A stretch of DNA of 8,072 nucleotides from Flavobacteriales bacterium UBA5871 (GTDB taxonomy: Bacteria > Bacteroidota > Bacteroidia > Flavobacteriales_D > Crocinitomicaceae), in assembly GCA_002432085.1 (NCBI GenBank), contig DJFN01000199.1, forward strand, positions 3,658 to 11,729, in the 5' to 3' direction. Both the position numbers and the translations under genes were made by a program. Each line of letters begins with the position of its first letter. Position 1 is the first letter of the stretch. Shown one piece after another: positions 1 through 5,538 of this stretch. The notes beneath the pieces were generated by a model. That model was not told where the DNA came from. It saw only the letters and a program-made list of their open reading frames with translations, and did no database searches.

Positions 1-239
1 TTCTTTACCTGCCGTTTGCCTACCTGCTGAACCGCAATATGGGAATCGTATTGCTGAGCTCGATCATTTACCTTGTGGAGCTGTTTACGCTCGTCGGCAT
101 GGTGTTTCAGCGCATGTGTACGGAAGATCAGGAAACGTCGTTCAGTGATAACCCGTGGCTGATGTTCTGCCTGCCTATATTGATGGTCATTATCCTTCCG
201 TTGCTGCGGGAATTGTCGCGCGGGAAAAAACTTCCTTAG
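1..239 (+). CDS. C-terminal part of an integral membrane protein (5' end outside window)
   Basis: The frame is open from the left edge (first full codon at base 3) to a TAG at 237-239, so 78 residues of a longer protein are visible. The methionine at 39 lies inside an already open hydrophobic stretch and need not be the start. Two clear membrane segments are seen: one around IVLLSSIIYLVELFTLVGMV, the other around WLMFCLPILMVIILPLL. Between them is a short polar loop (CTEDQETSFSDN), and the protein ends in a basic tail (RELSRGKKLP). This fits the last two helices of a polytopic inner-membrane protein, with the basic tail probably cytoplasmic by the positive-inside rule. I do not recognise the family and the visible part is too short to assign a function. 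The octamer repeat element begins immediately after its stop codon. Confidence 0.7.
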   Translation, partial: LYLPFAYLLNRNMGIVLLSSIIYLVELFTLVGMVFQRMCTEDQETSFSDNPWLMFCLPILMVIILPLLRELSRGKKLP

Positions 240-240
240 C

Positions 241-363
241 GGATATCAGGATATTAAGATTTCAGGAGCGTTCGCCGATGGCGAACTTTAGGACATCAGG
301 AGGGTTTTTTAGATTAACAAACGTCCTGATATCCTGAAGTCTTTAAGTCCTGATGTCTAGATT
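241..363. repeat. Intergenic element of inverted 8-bp units with internal hairpin
   Basis: Octamers run in strict register: TCAGGATA (246), TTAAGATT (254) and TCAGGA (262). After a hairpin come TTAGGACA (288) and TCAGGAGG (296). After a T-rich spacer the complementary units appear: TCCTGATA (324), TCCTGAAG (332), TCTTTAAG (340), TCCTGATG (348) and TCTAGATT (356). The hairpin is GTTCGCC-GAT-GGCGAAC at 270-286, a perfect 7-bp stem. Units at 246-267 can pair with those at 332-353, and 288-301 with 324-337 (12 of 14 positions), so the whole element can fold into a long imperfect hairpin. No reading frame is supported here. Dispersed TCAGGA/TTAAGA-like intergenic repeats are, to my recollection, common in Bacteroidota, but I cannot name this one. 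It may also act as a transcription stop between the flanking genes. Confidence 0.7.
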
Positions 364-488
364 GTTGTCCGGATTGAGCTCTCTGAACAGAAAAAGTGCA
401 GCTGAACAGCGTCTTTCTCCACCATCAGGTAATCGGGAAAATCGGCGCTCCCGAATTTGGCTTTCAGTCGGGACCTAAATTCCGGCAT
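357..488 (-). pseudogene. Truncated fragment resembling a VOC/glyoxalase-family protein
   Basis: The leftward frame from ATG at 486-488 encodes 43 residues, starting MPEFRSRLKAKFGSADFPDY and continuing LMVEKDAVQLHFF. The pattern PDYLxVExDxVxLHFF resembles the central strands of vicinal-oxygen-chelate proteins (glyoxalase / bleomycin-resistance type), where the LHFF histidine region contributes to metal or ligand binding. A complete module is usually around 110-130 residues, so both the N-terminal part and the C-terminal strands are missing. The stop codon (complement of 357-359) falls inside the last octamer unit of the adjacent repeat, which suggests that the repeat truncated the gene. The start lies 8 bases after the stop of the upstream leftward gene, so it could still be read through. 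It could also be a chance open frame. The assignment rests on motif memory, not on a search. Confidence 0.38.
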
Positions 489-496
489 CCCGCATA

Positions 497-1330
497 TTAC
501 AGGGCCACTATTCTTCCTATAGCAAGCGGTACAGCATTTTCATTACCGATCAAGCGGTATGTATAGCACCCGGTAGCCAGCGGCAGATCAATTGGTCCGT
601 TGCCCGAAAGAGTTCCGCTATATACCAGCTGACCGGTCGTATTGTAGACTTCCAGCTGCTTGTTCGTCAGATTCGCATCTGTGTGGAATTGGATGCGTCC
701 ATCCGAAACCGGATTCGGGAACACCGTAACGACAGTCGTTTCGGGTTCTTCCAGACCGACGGTTCCGTCACCGCTGATGGCTACATTGTCGAAACGTACA
801 TCCAGCCAGTTGTTGATCGTCCGGTAGCGGAACGCAATGTAGCTTTCGCCCGCCTGTGCCGGAAGTGTGATCGGTGCCAGCAAACGCCAGGTTGCATCGT
901 TGACGTAATTCGCTCCGCTGAATTCGTAAAGAATTTCCTTCGAAGTCGCGAGATCGGGATCGGCATTGCCGTTGAGCAGGTAAATGAACACCGTATCGCC
1001 GGCCTGCGGCATTCCGAAACCGCTGAAGTAATAGCGCACCGAATCCAGCATTCCGCCTCCGGAAATATCGAACGACGGAGAGACGAACCAGTCGTCCATA
1101 ACATCCGCGCCGCCAACCGGGTAGTAATGTGTGAGCGCCAGCGTAGGAGAAAACGATTGGGCGTTGTCGAAATCCCATTCCTGGAACTGACTCACGACGC
1201 CTTTCCGGAATTGCTGCCAGTCGTTTTGCTCGCCCGCGCTGTCGAACCCGGTAGAATAAGGCAGTGAAACCTGTGCTGTTGAAGAAAAGGTCAGCAGACA
1301 GGGAGCTAATACAAGTAGTAATTTTTTCAT
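497..1330 (-). CDS. Secreted protein with T9SS type A sorting domain, choice-of-anchor/adhesin-like
   Basis: The 277-residue product begins with a lipid-free signal peptide (MKKLLLVLAPCLLTFSSTAQ, cleavage probably after AQ). Residues ~22-187 form one domain with LPYSTGFD near its start, DDWFVSPSFDIS in the middle and WLDVRFDNVAISGD at its end. This is the usual plan of 'choice-of-anchor J' / cleaved-adhesin jelly-roll domains in Bacteroidota surface proteins. Residues ~203-277 are a type A C-terminal sorting domain: VFPNPVSDGRIQF, then LEVYNTTGQLVYSG, then LPLATGCYTYRLI, ending in GRIVAL. Such domains direct export through the outer membrane by T9SS and are normally removed by the PorU sortase. 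The protein is therefore expected to be secreted or attached to the cell surface. Its ligand is unknown. It is divergent from the glycosylase gene across a 134-base gap. Confidence 0.85.
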   Translation of the reverse strand: MKKLLLVLAPCLLTFSSTAQVSLPYSTGFDSAGEQNDWQQFRKGVVSQFQEWDFDNAQSFSPTLALTHYYPVGGADVMDDWFVSPSFDISGGGMLDSVRYYFSGFGMPQAGDTVFIYLLNGNADPDLATSKEILYEFSGANYVNDATWRLLAPITLPAQAGESYIAFRYRTINNWLDVRFDNVAISGDGTVGLEEPETTVVTVFPNPVSDGRIQFHTDANLTNKQLEVYNTTGQLVYSGTLSGNGPIDLPLATGCYTYRLIGNENAVPLAIGRIVAL

Positions 1331-1426
1331 AAGCGTGCTTTTTCTGTAAGATGATCCGCTTTGCCGGAAGGTTGCTCAGCGGAACGAAAACAGGCAAAAA
1401 CAGACAAACGAATTGCGAAACGTGAT

Positions 1427-1457
1427 TTTGCTAACCCGACTGATTTGCCTAATTTCA
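1427..1457 (+). promoter_or_regulatory. Candidate Bacteroidota-type promoter of the glycosylase gene
   Basis: TTTG at 1427-1430 is followed after exactly 19 bases by TAATTTCA at 1450-1457. This is a good match to the TTTG / TAnnTTTG layout of Bacteroidota primary sigma promoters, with mismatches only in the last two bases of the -7 box. Transcription would begin about 4 bases before the ATG at 1465, so the mRNA would be almost leaderless. The call is by pattern only. Confidence 0.4.
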
Positions 1458-1464
1458 GAAAACG

Positions 1465-2124
1465 ATGTTGAACGCTTTTTCGAAAGACAATTTCCACGCC
1501 CTTTGCGATCAGGTGGCAAGCAGTGACGAACAGTTGGATATGATCGTAAAACAATACGGTTATCCGCCGTTCTGGTCGCGGCCCAATACGTATGAATCGC
1601 TGGTACACATCATCCTTGAGCAGCAGGTTTCGCTGGCATCCGCACTGGCTTCGCTGAAAAAATTGCAGGAAAAGACCGGAAATCTCACGCCTGCGGCATT
1701 GCTTACGCTCACCGACGAAGAACTGCGCGCCTGTTATGTAAGCCGGCAAAAGATCATCTACCTGCGCGGACTGGCCGAAGCGTTGGAACAGGGAGATCTC
1801 AACCTTGAACGACTGGCAACCGAACCCGATGAATCCATTCGCGAGCAGCTGATCCGGCTGAAAGGAATCGGCCACTGGACCGTCGATGTTTATCTCATCT
1901 TCGTACTCCACCGTGCAGATGTTTTCCCCATCGGCGATCTGGGGGTCGTGAATGCTATTAAGCGGGTAAAAAGTCTTCCGAAAGATGCACCTCGCGAGCT
2001 CATGCTCGAGCTGGCGGAAGGCTGGCGACCTTACCGTACGATCGCAACCATGCTGTTATGGCATTATTACCTGTCGACGTTGCCGAAAAATCTTCGGAAA
2101 ACGACAGGAGAAAATCCGGCTTAA
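1465..2124 (+). CDS. DNA-3-methyladenine glycosylase, AlkA-like (HhH-GPD superfamily)
   Basis: The 219-residue protein matches the HhH-GPD fold of base-excision DNA glycosylases. ESLVHIILEQQVS (residues ~44-56) is the conserved helix that opens the domain. Residues 132-140 (LKGIGHWTV) are the helix-hairpin-helix that grips the DNA backbone. The GD of FPIGDLGVVNAIKR places the expected catalytic aspartate at Asp158, matching the active-site Asp of AlkA. AlkA-type enzymes remove alkylated bases such as 3-methyladenine, leaving abasic sites for repair. The protein is cytoplasmic and has no signal peptide. It lacks the N-terminal extra domain of E. coli AlkA and is closer in size to short AlkA-like enzymes. 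No cysteine pattern for an iron-sulfur cluster is seen, which argues against Nth/MutY. Its TAA overlaps the stop of the convergent gene. Substrate range cannot be read from sequence. Confidence 0.85.
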   Translation: MLNAFSKDNFHALCDQVASSDEQLDMIVKQYGYPPFWSRPNTYESLVHIILEQQVSLASALASLKKLQEKTGNLTPAALLTLTDEELRACYVSRQKIIYLRGLAEALEQGDLNLERLATEPDESIREQLIRLKGIGHWTVDVYLIFVLHRADVFPIGDLGVVNAIKRVKSLPKDAPRELMLELAEGWRPYRTIATMLLWHYYLSTLPKNLRKTTGENPA

Positions 2125-2771
2125 TCAAGTTGGTAAAAGCGAAATTCGGCAAATAGTCCCGGTCTCGGAGCCTGTCGCTTTTTCTTTGGATTCTTCTTTT
2201 CCGGATAGCCGTAGTCCGTCGGGAGATGTTCTTTCAGTCTGAACATGCTCTTTGTGACGTAAAACGTTTCGATGTGATCATAAACCGACACCGATGCAGT
2301 TGTCACCGCCGCGCAGTTAGGACTCACCGGCTGCAGCAGTTCCATACCGATTTCCTGCTGCGGATCGTCGTCGTCATTCGTAAAAAAGAACGATGTCACG
2401 GTAACCGGTCCCCAACACGGCAAACCTGAATTCTGCGCTAAAGTATCGATCGCGTATTCAGCATAATGGATTTCATCGGTTGAGTAAAGCACTTTCAGCA
2501 ACGTAAACGACGGTCCGTAGGGAAATAAAACCGGAAGTTTGCTATCTGATGCTGTCTCAAAACCACTCGAATCCTGCGCCGCCAGCTCGACATACAAAAT
2601 AAGCGAAGCTGTGTCGTTGACAAACTCGTGTACAGGCCCGCCGAGCATCATATTACTGCGCTCGTTTACCATTCGTGCGATCAGGCTATCAGCGCTTTCG
2701 CCGGGATTACGGATAACCTGGGAGTGGGCGGTGACTGAGAACAGAATCGTTAGCAGGAAAAGGTACCTCAT
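2121..2771 (-). CDS. Secreted protein of unknown function
   Basis: I chose the ATG at 2769-2771 because it gives a 216-residue product starting with a clean signal peptide (MRYLFLLTILFSVTAHSQ). A start 15 codons upstream would put a charged segment (MNHHRPKMYQRPNK) in front of that peptide. The mature part has no family I recognise. Visible traits are an acidic run in FFFTNDDDDPQQEIGMELL (residues ~128-146), two cysteines (Cys119, Cys153) that could form a disulfide after export, and a lysine/arginine-rich patch KKNPKKKRQ near residues 192-200. The D-rich segment followed by EI.MEL loosely resembles calcium-binding FG-GAP-like strands, but one copy does not justify a call. There is no T9SS sorting domain or lipobox, so it is probably periplasmic. 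The gene overlaps the glycosylase by 4 bases at the stop codons and is divergent from the XRE/pentapeptide gene. Confidence 0.75.
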   Translation of the reverse strand: MRYLFLLTILFSVTAHSQVIRNPGESADSLIARMVNERSNMMLGGPVHEFVNDTASLILYVELAAQDSSGFETASDSKLPVLFPYGPSFTLLKVLYSTDEIHYAEYAIDTLAQNSGLPCWGPVTVTSFFFTNDDDDPQQEIGMELLQPVSPNCAAVTTASVSVYDHIETFYVTKSMFRLKEHLPTDYGYPEKKNPKKKRQAPRPGLFAEFRFYQLD

Positions 2772-2882
2772 CGTTTTGTTTGGTCGCTGGTACATTTTGG
2801 GACGGTGATGGTTCAAACATCAGGCTTCATTCAAATCTCCTCCGCAAGCTCAATACTATCGGAAAAAGGCTTTTCTTTACCC

Positions 2883-2942
2883 AAAACAACCATCAGTTGT
2901 CGAAAACAACGAAAAATAGGGTAATTACAACCAATAGTGTTG
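2883..2942. promoter_or_regulatory. Phased ACAAC/GTTGT half-sites upstream of the XRE gene
   Basis: AAAACAAC occurs at 2883-2890 and again at 2903-2910, 20 bases apart. GTTGT lies exactly between (2896-2900), so that ACAAC-catca-GTTGT-cgaaa-ACAAC is regular with 5-base gaps. A further ACAAC starts at 2927 and GTTG at 2939. Successive half-sites are spaced about one or two helical turns apart, as expected for cooperative binding of a dimeric regulator. They lie 33-99 bases upstream of the -7 box. The middle arm could also pair with either neighbour in RNA if the region is transcribed. The rest of the 245-base gap (2772-3016) holds only the promoter described separately. Confidence 0.35.
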
Positions 2943-2974
2943 GGTTTTATGCTGCTGACTGGAACGCGCCGCTC

Positions 2975-2993
2975 TACTTTTGCAGTGTCGACA
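2975..2993 (+). promoter_or_regulatory. -7 box and start-site palindrome of the XRE/pentapeptide gene
   Basis: TACTTTTG at 2975-2982 is a perfect match to the Bacteroidota -7 consensus TAnnTTTG. No convincing TTTG lies 19-21 bases upstream, so the promoter may need an activator. The predicted start is near 2986, about 30 bases before the ATG at 3017. At that start sits the palindrome TGTCGACA (2986-2993), where a bound regulator would block initiation. Confidence 0.5.
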
Positions 2994-3016
2994 ATTCACA
3001 ATAAAGAATCATAACT

Positions 3017-3904
3017 ATGGAAACAAAAATGATAGGCAACAAAATTGCCGAAGCACGAAAGAAAATCAATATGTCACAGGCGCAGCTCGCCGAACAGCTT
3101 TTTATCAGTCCGCAGGCGGTGGGCAAATGGGAACGCGGAGAATCGCTTCCCGATATTATTACGTTTAGCAGACTTGCGAAAATACTGGGCGTCGATCTGA
3201 ACTATTTTTCGGAAGACTTTCTGTCTGTAACGACCGAAACCACAAATGATGAGCCCCCACGAAAGACAGAAACGCCGGGTAAGGCAGGGAAAAAACTCAG
3301 CTGGGATATGTCGCGCGGGAACTGGGTCGACGCCGACTTTTCCGGTTTGAAAAACCTGCACGAGAAATTCAGCTCTTCCAACATGCTGCGCTGCAAATTC
3401 GTTGGTTCGGACCTTTCGGGACTGCTACTAAAAAGTAACAACGTCGATACGTGCGATTTCTCGGGCTCTGATATGAGCAACAGCCGGATCCAGAATTCCT
3501 ATTTGTCGAAAAACGACCTGAAAAACTGCTCGCTGAACGAGGCCGAGTTTACGGGAAGCTTTCTCAGCGGCTGCGACTTTACCGGCGCCGATTTTACGGG
3601 AACCGTCGTTAAATCGGGTGGTCTGGAAAAAAGCATCATGACCGATGCGACCTGGAACCGTACTTCTTTCAACGGATCGCACCTCGTGGATATCGTTTTC
3701 GAAGGAACTGTGGAAGACTGCGCTTTTGAGGACTGTGGCTTTACCCGCGTGACGTTCCAGAACGCAACGCTGCTGAATACGTTTTTCAAATGCCGGCGAC
3801 TGAAAGGACTTCGTTTCGTTGATTGCAAAGCCGACAGAATGACCTATGAATTCCTGAAAAACGGGAAAGCAGATCTGAGTGGCATCACGTTATTGACAAC
3901 TTAA
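3017..3904 (+). CDS. XRE-family helix-turn-helix protein fused to pentapeptide repeats
   Basis: The 295-residue protein has two parts. Residues ~6-61 are an XRE/Cro-type helix-turn-helix, with SQAQLAEQLFISPQAVGKWE as the DNA-reading core and SLPDIITFSRLAKILGVDLN as the closing helices. A polar linker (~70-95, TTETTNDEPPRKTETPGK) leads to residues ~96-295. These are pentapeptide repeats with F or L at the centre of each five: CDFSGSDMSNS, CDFTGADFTGT, CAFEDCGFTRVTF and LRFVDCKADRM. Such repeats fold into a right-handed quadrilateral beta-helix. In MfpA and Qnr that fold mimics DNA and binds gyrase, but here the target is unknown. The protein is probably a cytoplasmic DNA-binding regulator with a protein-binding or sensor arm. 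An alternative start at Met5 (3029) would leave the domain intact. The gene probably forms a unit with the small frame at 3915. Confidence 0.85.
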   Translation: METKMIGNKIAEARKKINMSQAQLAEQLFISPQAVGKWERGESLPDIITFSRLAKILGVDLNYFSEDFLSVTTETTNDEPPRKTETPGKAGKKLSWDMSRGNWVDADFSGLKNLHEKFSSSNMLRCKFVGSDLSGLLLKSNNVDTCDFSGSDMSNSRIQNSYLSKNDLKNCSLNEAEFTGSFLSGCDFTGADFTGTVVKSGGLEKSIMTDATWNRTSFNGSHLVDIVFEGTVEDCAFEDCGFTRVTFQNATLLNTFFKCRRLKGLRFVDCKADRMTYEFLKNGKADLSGITLLTT

Positions 3905-3914
3905 AACAGTAAAA

Positions 3915-3998
3915 ATGGGCCGTACACGAAAAATCGTCTTTTCGATGTTCAAATGGCGCTTCCATTTCGGCAGATGGCTTGAAAAGACGCTGCTCTGA
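3915..3998 (+). CDS. Possible 27-residue basic, aromatic small protein
   Basis: An ATG 10 bases after the stop of the pentapeptide gene opens a 27-codon frame ending in TGA at 3996-3998. The peptide starts MGRTRKIVFSMFKW and ends FGRWLEKTLL. It has five phenylalanine or tryptophan residues in its central 12, about seven lysines/arginines and a single acidic residue. That composition suits a surface-seeking amphipathic helix. The A-rich leader (AAACAGTAAAA) resembles starts of other genes here, and an intrinsic terminator follows 18 bases after the stop. This places the frame inside a transcribed unit, so translation is plausible. It has no recognised family, and a chance frame of this length is also possible. 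Confidence 0.4.
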   Translation: MGRTRKIVFSMFKWRFHFGRWLEKTLL

Positions 3999-4016
3999 AC
4001 ATTGATCAAACCGAAT

Positions 4017-4044
4017 AAAAGCGTTGCTCCGGCGGCGCTTTTTT
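4017..4044 (+). terminator. Intrinsic terminator of the XRE/pentapeptide unit
   Basis: AAAAGCGTTGC (4017-4027) pairs with GCGGCGCTTTT (4032-4042) across the loop TCCG, giving 11 base pairs including two G-U pairs. The T run continues to 4044. It lies after both the pentapeptide gene and the small frame and before the DUF2200 gene, so it ends that transcription unit. Confidence 0.85.
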
Positions 4045-4116
4045 CTTCGTTTAAGAGCCTCGGAATGGAAATATGGCCCTTAATCCGTAAATTCGAAAAG
4101 CAGATTCAGACTTATC

Positions 4117-4476
4117 ATGGACACATCGCATCACGACGAACGCATCGCGAAAATGAGCTTCGCTTCCGTTTACCCGCATTACGTCACAAAAGTGGAGAGC
4201 AAGGGCCGCACGGTACAGGAATTGCACGAGGTCATCGAATGGCTCACCGGTTATAATCCGGCCAAACTACAGGAGCTGATCGATCAGAAAGTCACGTTCG
4301 AAACATTTTTCGCGCAAGCAAAGCTGAACCCGAACGCCGAATTGATCACCGGAACGATCTGCGGCTACCGGATCGAACAGATCGAAAACAAGCTCACCCG
4401 GCAAGCGCGCTACCTCGATAAGCTGGTAGATGAGCTGGCGAAAGGACGTAAAATGGAGAAGATTTTGCGGAGCTGA
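4117..4476 (+). CDS. DUF2200 family protein
   Basis: The 119-residue product matches the DUF2200 family along its length. Characteristic blocks are [20 protein letters not shown] (13-32), EVIEWLTGY (38-46), [19 protein letters not shown] (59-77), [12 protein letters not shown] (79-90) and [20 protein letters not shown] (98-117). The start at 4117 gives the usual family length, and the core begins at the second methionine. It has no signal peptide or membrane segment and is probably a small soluble cytoplasmic protein. The biochemical role of the family is, as far as I know, not established. Upstream lies the terminator at 4017-4044, so it is probably transcribed alone. TAAATTCG at 4088-4095 is a weak -7 candidate. 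Its stop is 8 bases from the stop of the convergent gene. Confidence 0.9.
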   Translation: MDTSHHDERIAKMSFASVYPHYVTKVESKGRTVQELHEVIEWLTGYNPAKLQELIDQKVTFETFFAQAKLNPNAELITGTICGYRIEQIENKLTRQARYLDKLVDELAKGRKMEKILRS

Positions 4477-4484
4477 TGCAATTC

Positions 4485-5291
4485 TTATGGCCGGTTGCGG
4501 CTCATTTTTAAGAATTCGATCAGTTTTTCCCTGTTAATCATCTTTTCGGGAAGCAGAATGACGGCATCGTAACCGGTTTCCTGTTTTTCACTTTCATTCA
4601 ACAGGATCAAATCATCTGTCGGATAAAGAAAATCCTTCCCGAGATGCTTCTTAATGCGATTAAAATAGTCCTGTTTTGCCACTATGTGTTCTGAGTGTTG
4701 ATCAACGACCGCTATTTTCTTGTTCGAAAAATCGAATCGGTCCGGATAGTGCTGATAAATCTGGTTTAAGAATGCTACTTCCTCCTTGTTCAAAGCAGAT
4801 GACGTGTCGGCACCGACCTTTTGAAGGTTGTCCGGATAATTGAGATCGCGGTATCCAAAAGTAGTGGCTACTACCGGAGCCGTTTTTGCATTGACCTTTT
4901 TCCGTTTTTTCTCCGGAATGAAAATCACAATCGCGTCAAACCCTTTCGTTATCGCCTTTAAACTATCGGTTAAGATCAATAGTTCCGAACATTTGGGTTT
5001 TGCGTGCTCTTGTTTCAGCTGTAGAAAATACTCCTTCTTCGAAACAGGCAGCAGCTGATCGTTGAATCCCGGAGGCATAGGCATTACACCAAATAAATGG
5101 ATCACATTCGGAGAAGCAAAACCGATCTTTTTGTGCTGAAAATCATAATTCTCTTCCGAAAACAACTGATCCAGGTAAGCTATTTCCTGCTTGTTCAGCG
5201 TCGGATTGCAATCAATGCCCAGCGAGTCGGTGTTTTGACCAAAAGTCGATGTGGTAAGTGATCCAACGATTAATACTGATAGTATTCTCAT
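4485..5291 (-). CDS. Exported protein with an internal tandem duplication
   Basis: The 268-residue product begins with a signal peptide (MRILSVLIVGSLTTSTFGQ). The mature part consists of two related halves. Residues ~32-128 contain LNKQEIAYLDQLF, then FQHKKIGF, KKEYFLQLK and LILTDSLKAITKGFDAIVIF ending in IPEK. Residues ~167-250 contain LNKEEVAFLNQIY, then FSNKKIAVV, AKQDYFNRIKK and LILLNESEKQETGYDAVILL ending in LPEK. The same blocks occur in the same order, joined by a linker with TTFGYRDLNYPDN. I do not recognise the repeat unit. Each half has alternating helix- and strand-like blocks, which suggests a small alpha/beta domain. There is no T9SS sorting domain, so the protein is probably periplasmic or surface-exposed by another route. 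It stands alone, with no clear consensus promoter upstream. Confidence 0.78.
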   Translation of the reverse strand: MRILSVLIVGSLTTSTFGQNTDSLGIDCNPTLNKQEIAYLDQLFSEENYDFQHKKIGFASPNVIHLFGVMPMPPGFNDQLLPVSKKEYFLQLKQEHAKPKCSELLILTDSLKAITKGFDAIVIFIPEKKRKKVNAKTAPVVATTFGYRDLNYPDNLQKVGADTSSALNKEEVAFLNQIYQHYPDRFDFSNKKIAVVDQHSEHIVAKQDYFNRIKKHLGKDFLYPTDDLILLNESEKQETGYDAVILLPEKMINREKLIEFLKMSRNRP

Positions 5292-5395
5292 TTTCTTTTC
5301 GATTTTAAGGTGGAACGCAACAAGTACGTTTTTAAGTAACGCCGCGAAGTTTGTGTTAGTATGTTCCGGGGGGGTTAGTTAAGACAACGTTTGCA

Positions 5396-5419
5396 GTGTG
5401 AGTTTGGGTGTGAGTTTTG
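5396..5419. repeat. Short tandem repeat, two 12-bp units
   Basis: GTGTGAGTTTGG (5396-5407) is followed directly by GTGTGAGTTTTG (5408-5419), which differs at one base. The core GTGTGAG recurs at 5492-5498. The surrounding stretch 5292-5470 shows no convincing gene on either strand. Confidence 0.55.
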
Positions 5420-5498
5420 AGGGACGCTTAAGGCAAGTACTTCCACATTCAAACTTTACGCTCGCGCTGAAAAGAAAAAGCGGAAGAGACAGTGTGAG

Positions 5499-5518
5499 CC
5501 TGCCTGTCGGCAGACAGG
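5499..5518. repeat. CCTGCCTGTCGGCAGACAGG palindromic repeat
   Basis: CCTGTC (5503-5508) and GACAGG (5513-5518) form a perfect 6-bp stem around GGCA. The overlapping TGCC (5501-5504) can instead pair with GGCA (5509-5512). The motif resembles short dispersed palindromes that I recall as frequent in Bacteroidota intergenic regions. Translated, they give spurious 'LPTGRQ'-like peptides, and one such frame is open here. The number of copies in the genome cannot be judged from this window. Confidence 0.55.
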
Positions 5519-5538
5519 TGAGAGCGAGTATTGAGGAC

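Noticed and set aside
241..363. A CRISPR array
   Set aside because: The repeated units are only 8 bp, have no spacers and change orientation. No cas gene is present.
683..1397. Overlapping frames of about 190-210 codons on both strands
   Set aside because: They overlap the well-supported T9SS cargo gene in other frames. Their products are arginine-rich and show no domain.
1327..1911. A 194-codon minus-strand frame opposite the glycosylase
   Set aside because: The plus-strand frame carries the complete HhH-GPD motif set. The antisense frame shows none.
2805..2821. TGATG-gttcaaa-CATCA inverted repeat upstream of the 2771 gene
   Set aside because: A 5-bp stem of this kind is expected by chance in a region this long, and no promoter element is clearly placed next to it.
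2780..3004. A 74-codon plus-strand frame across the promoter region of the XRE gene
   Set aside because: It crosses the predicted -7 box and the phased half-sites, and its product has no domain or biased composition suggesting a gene.
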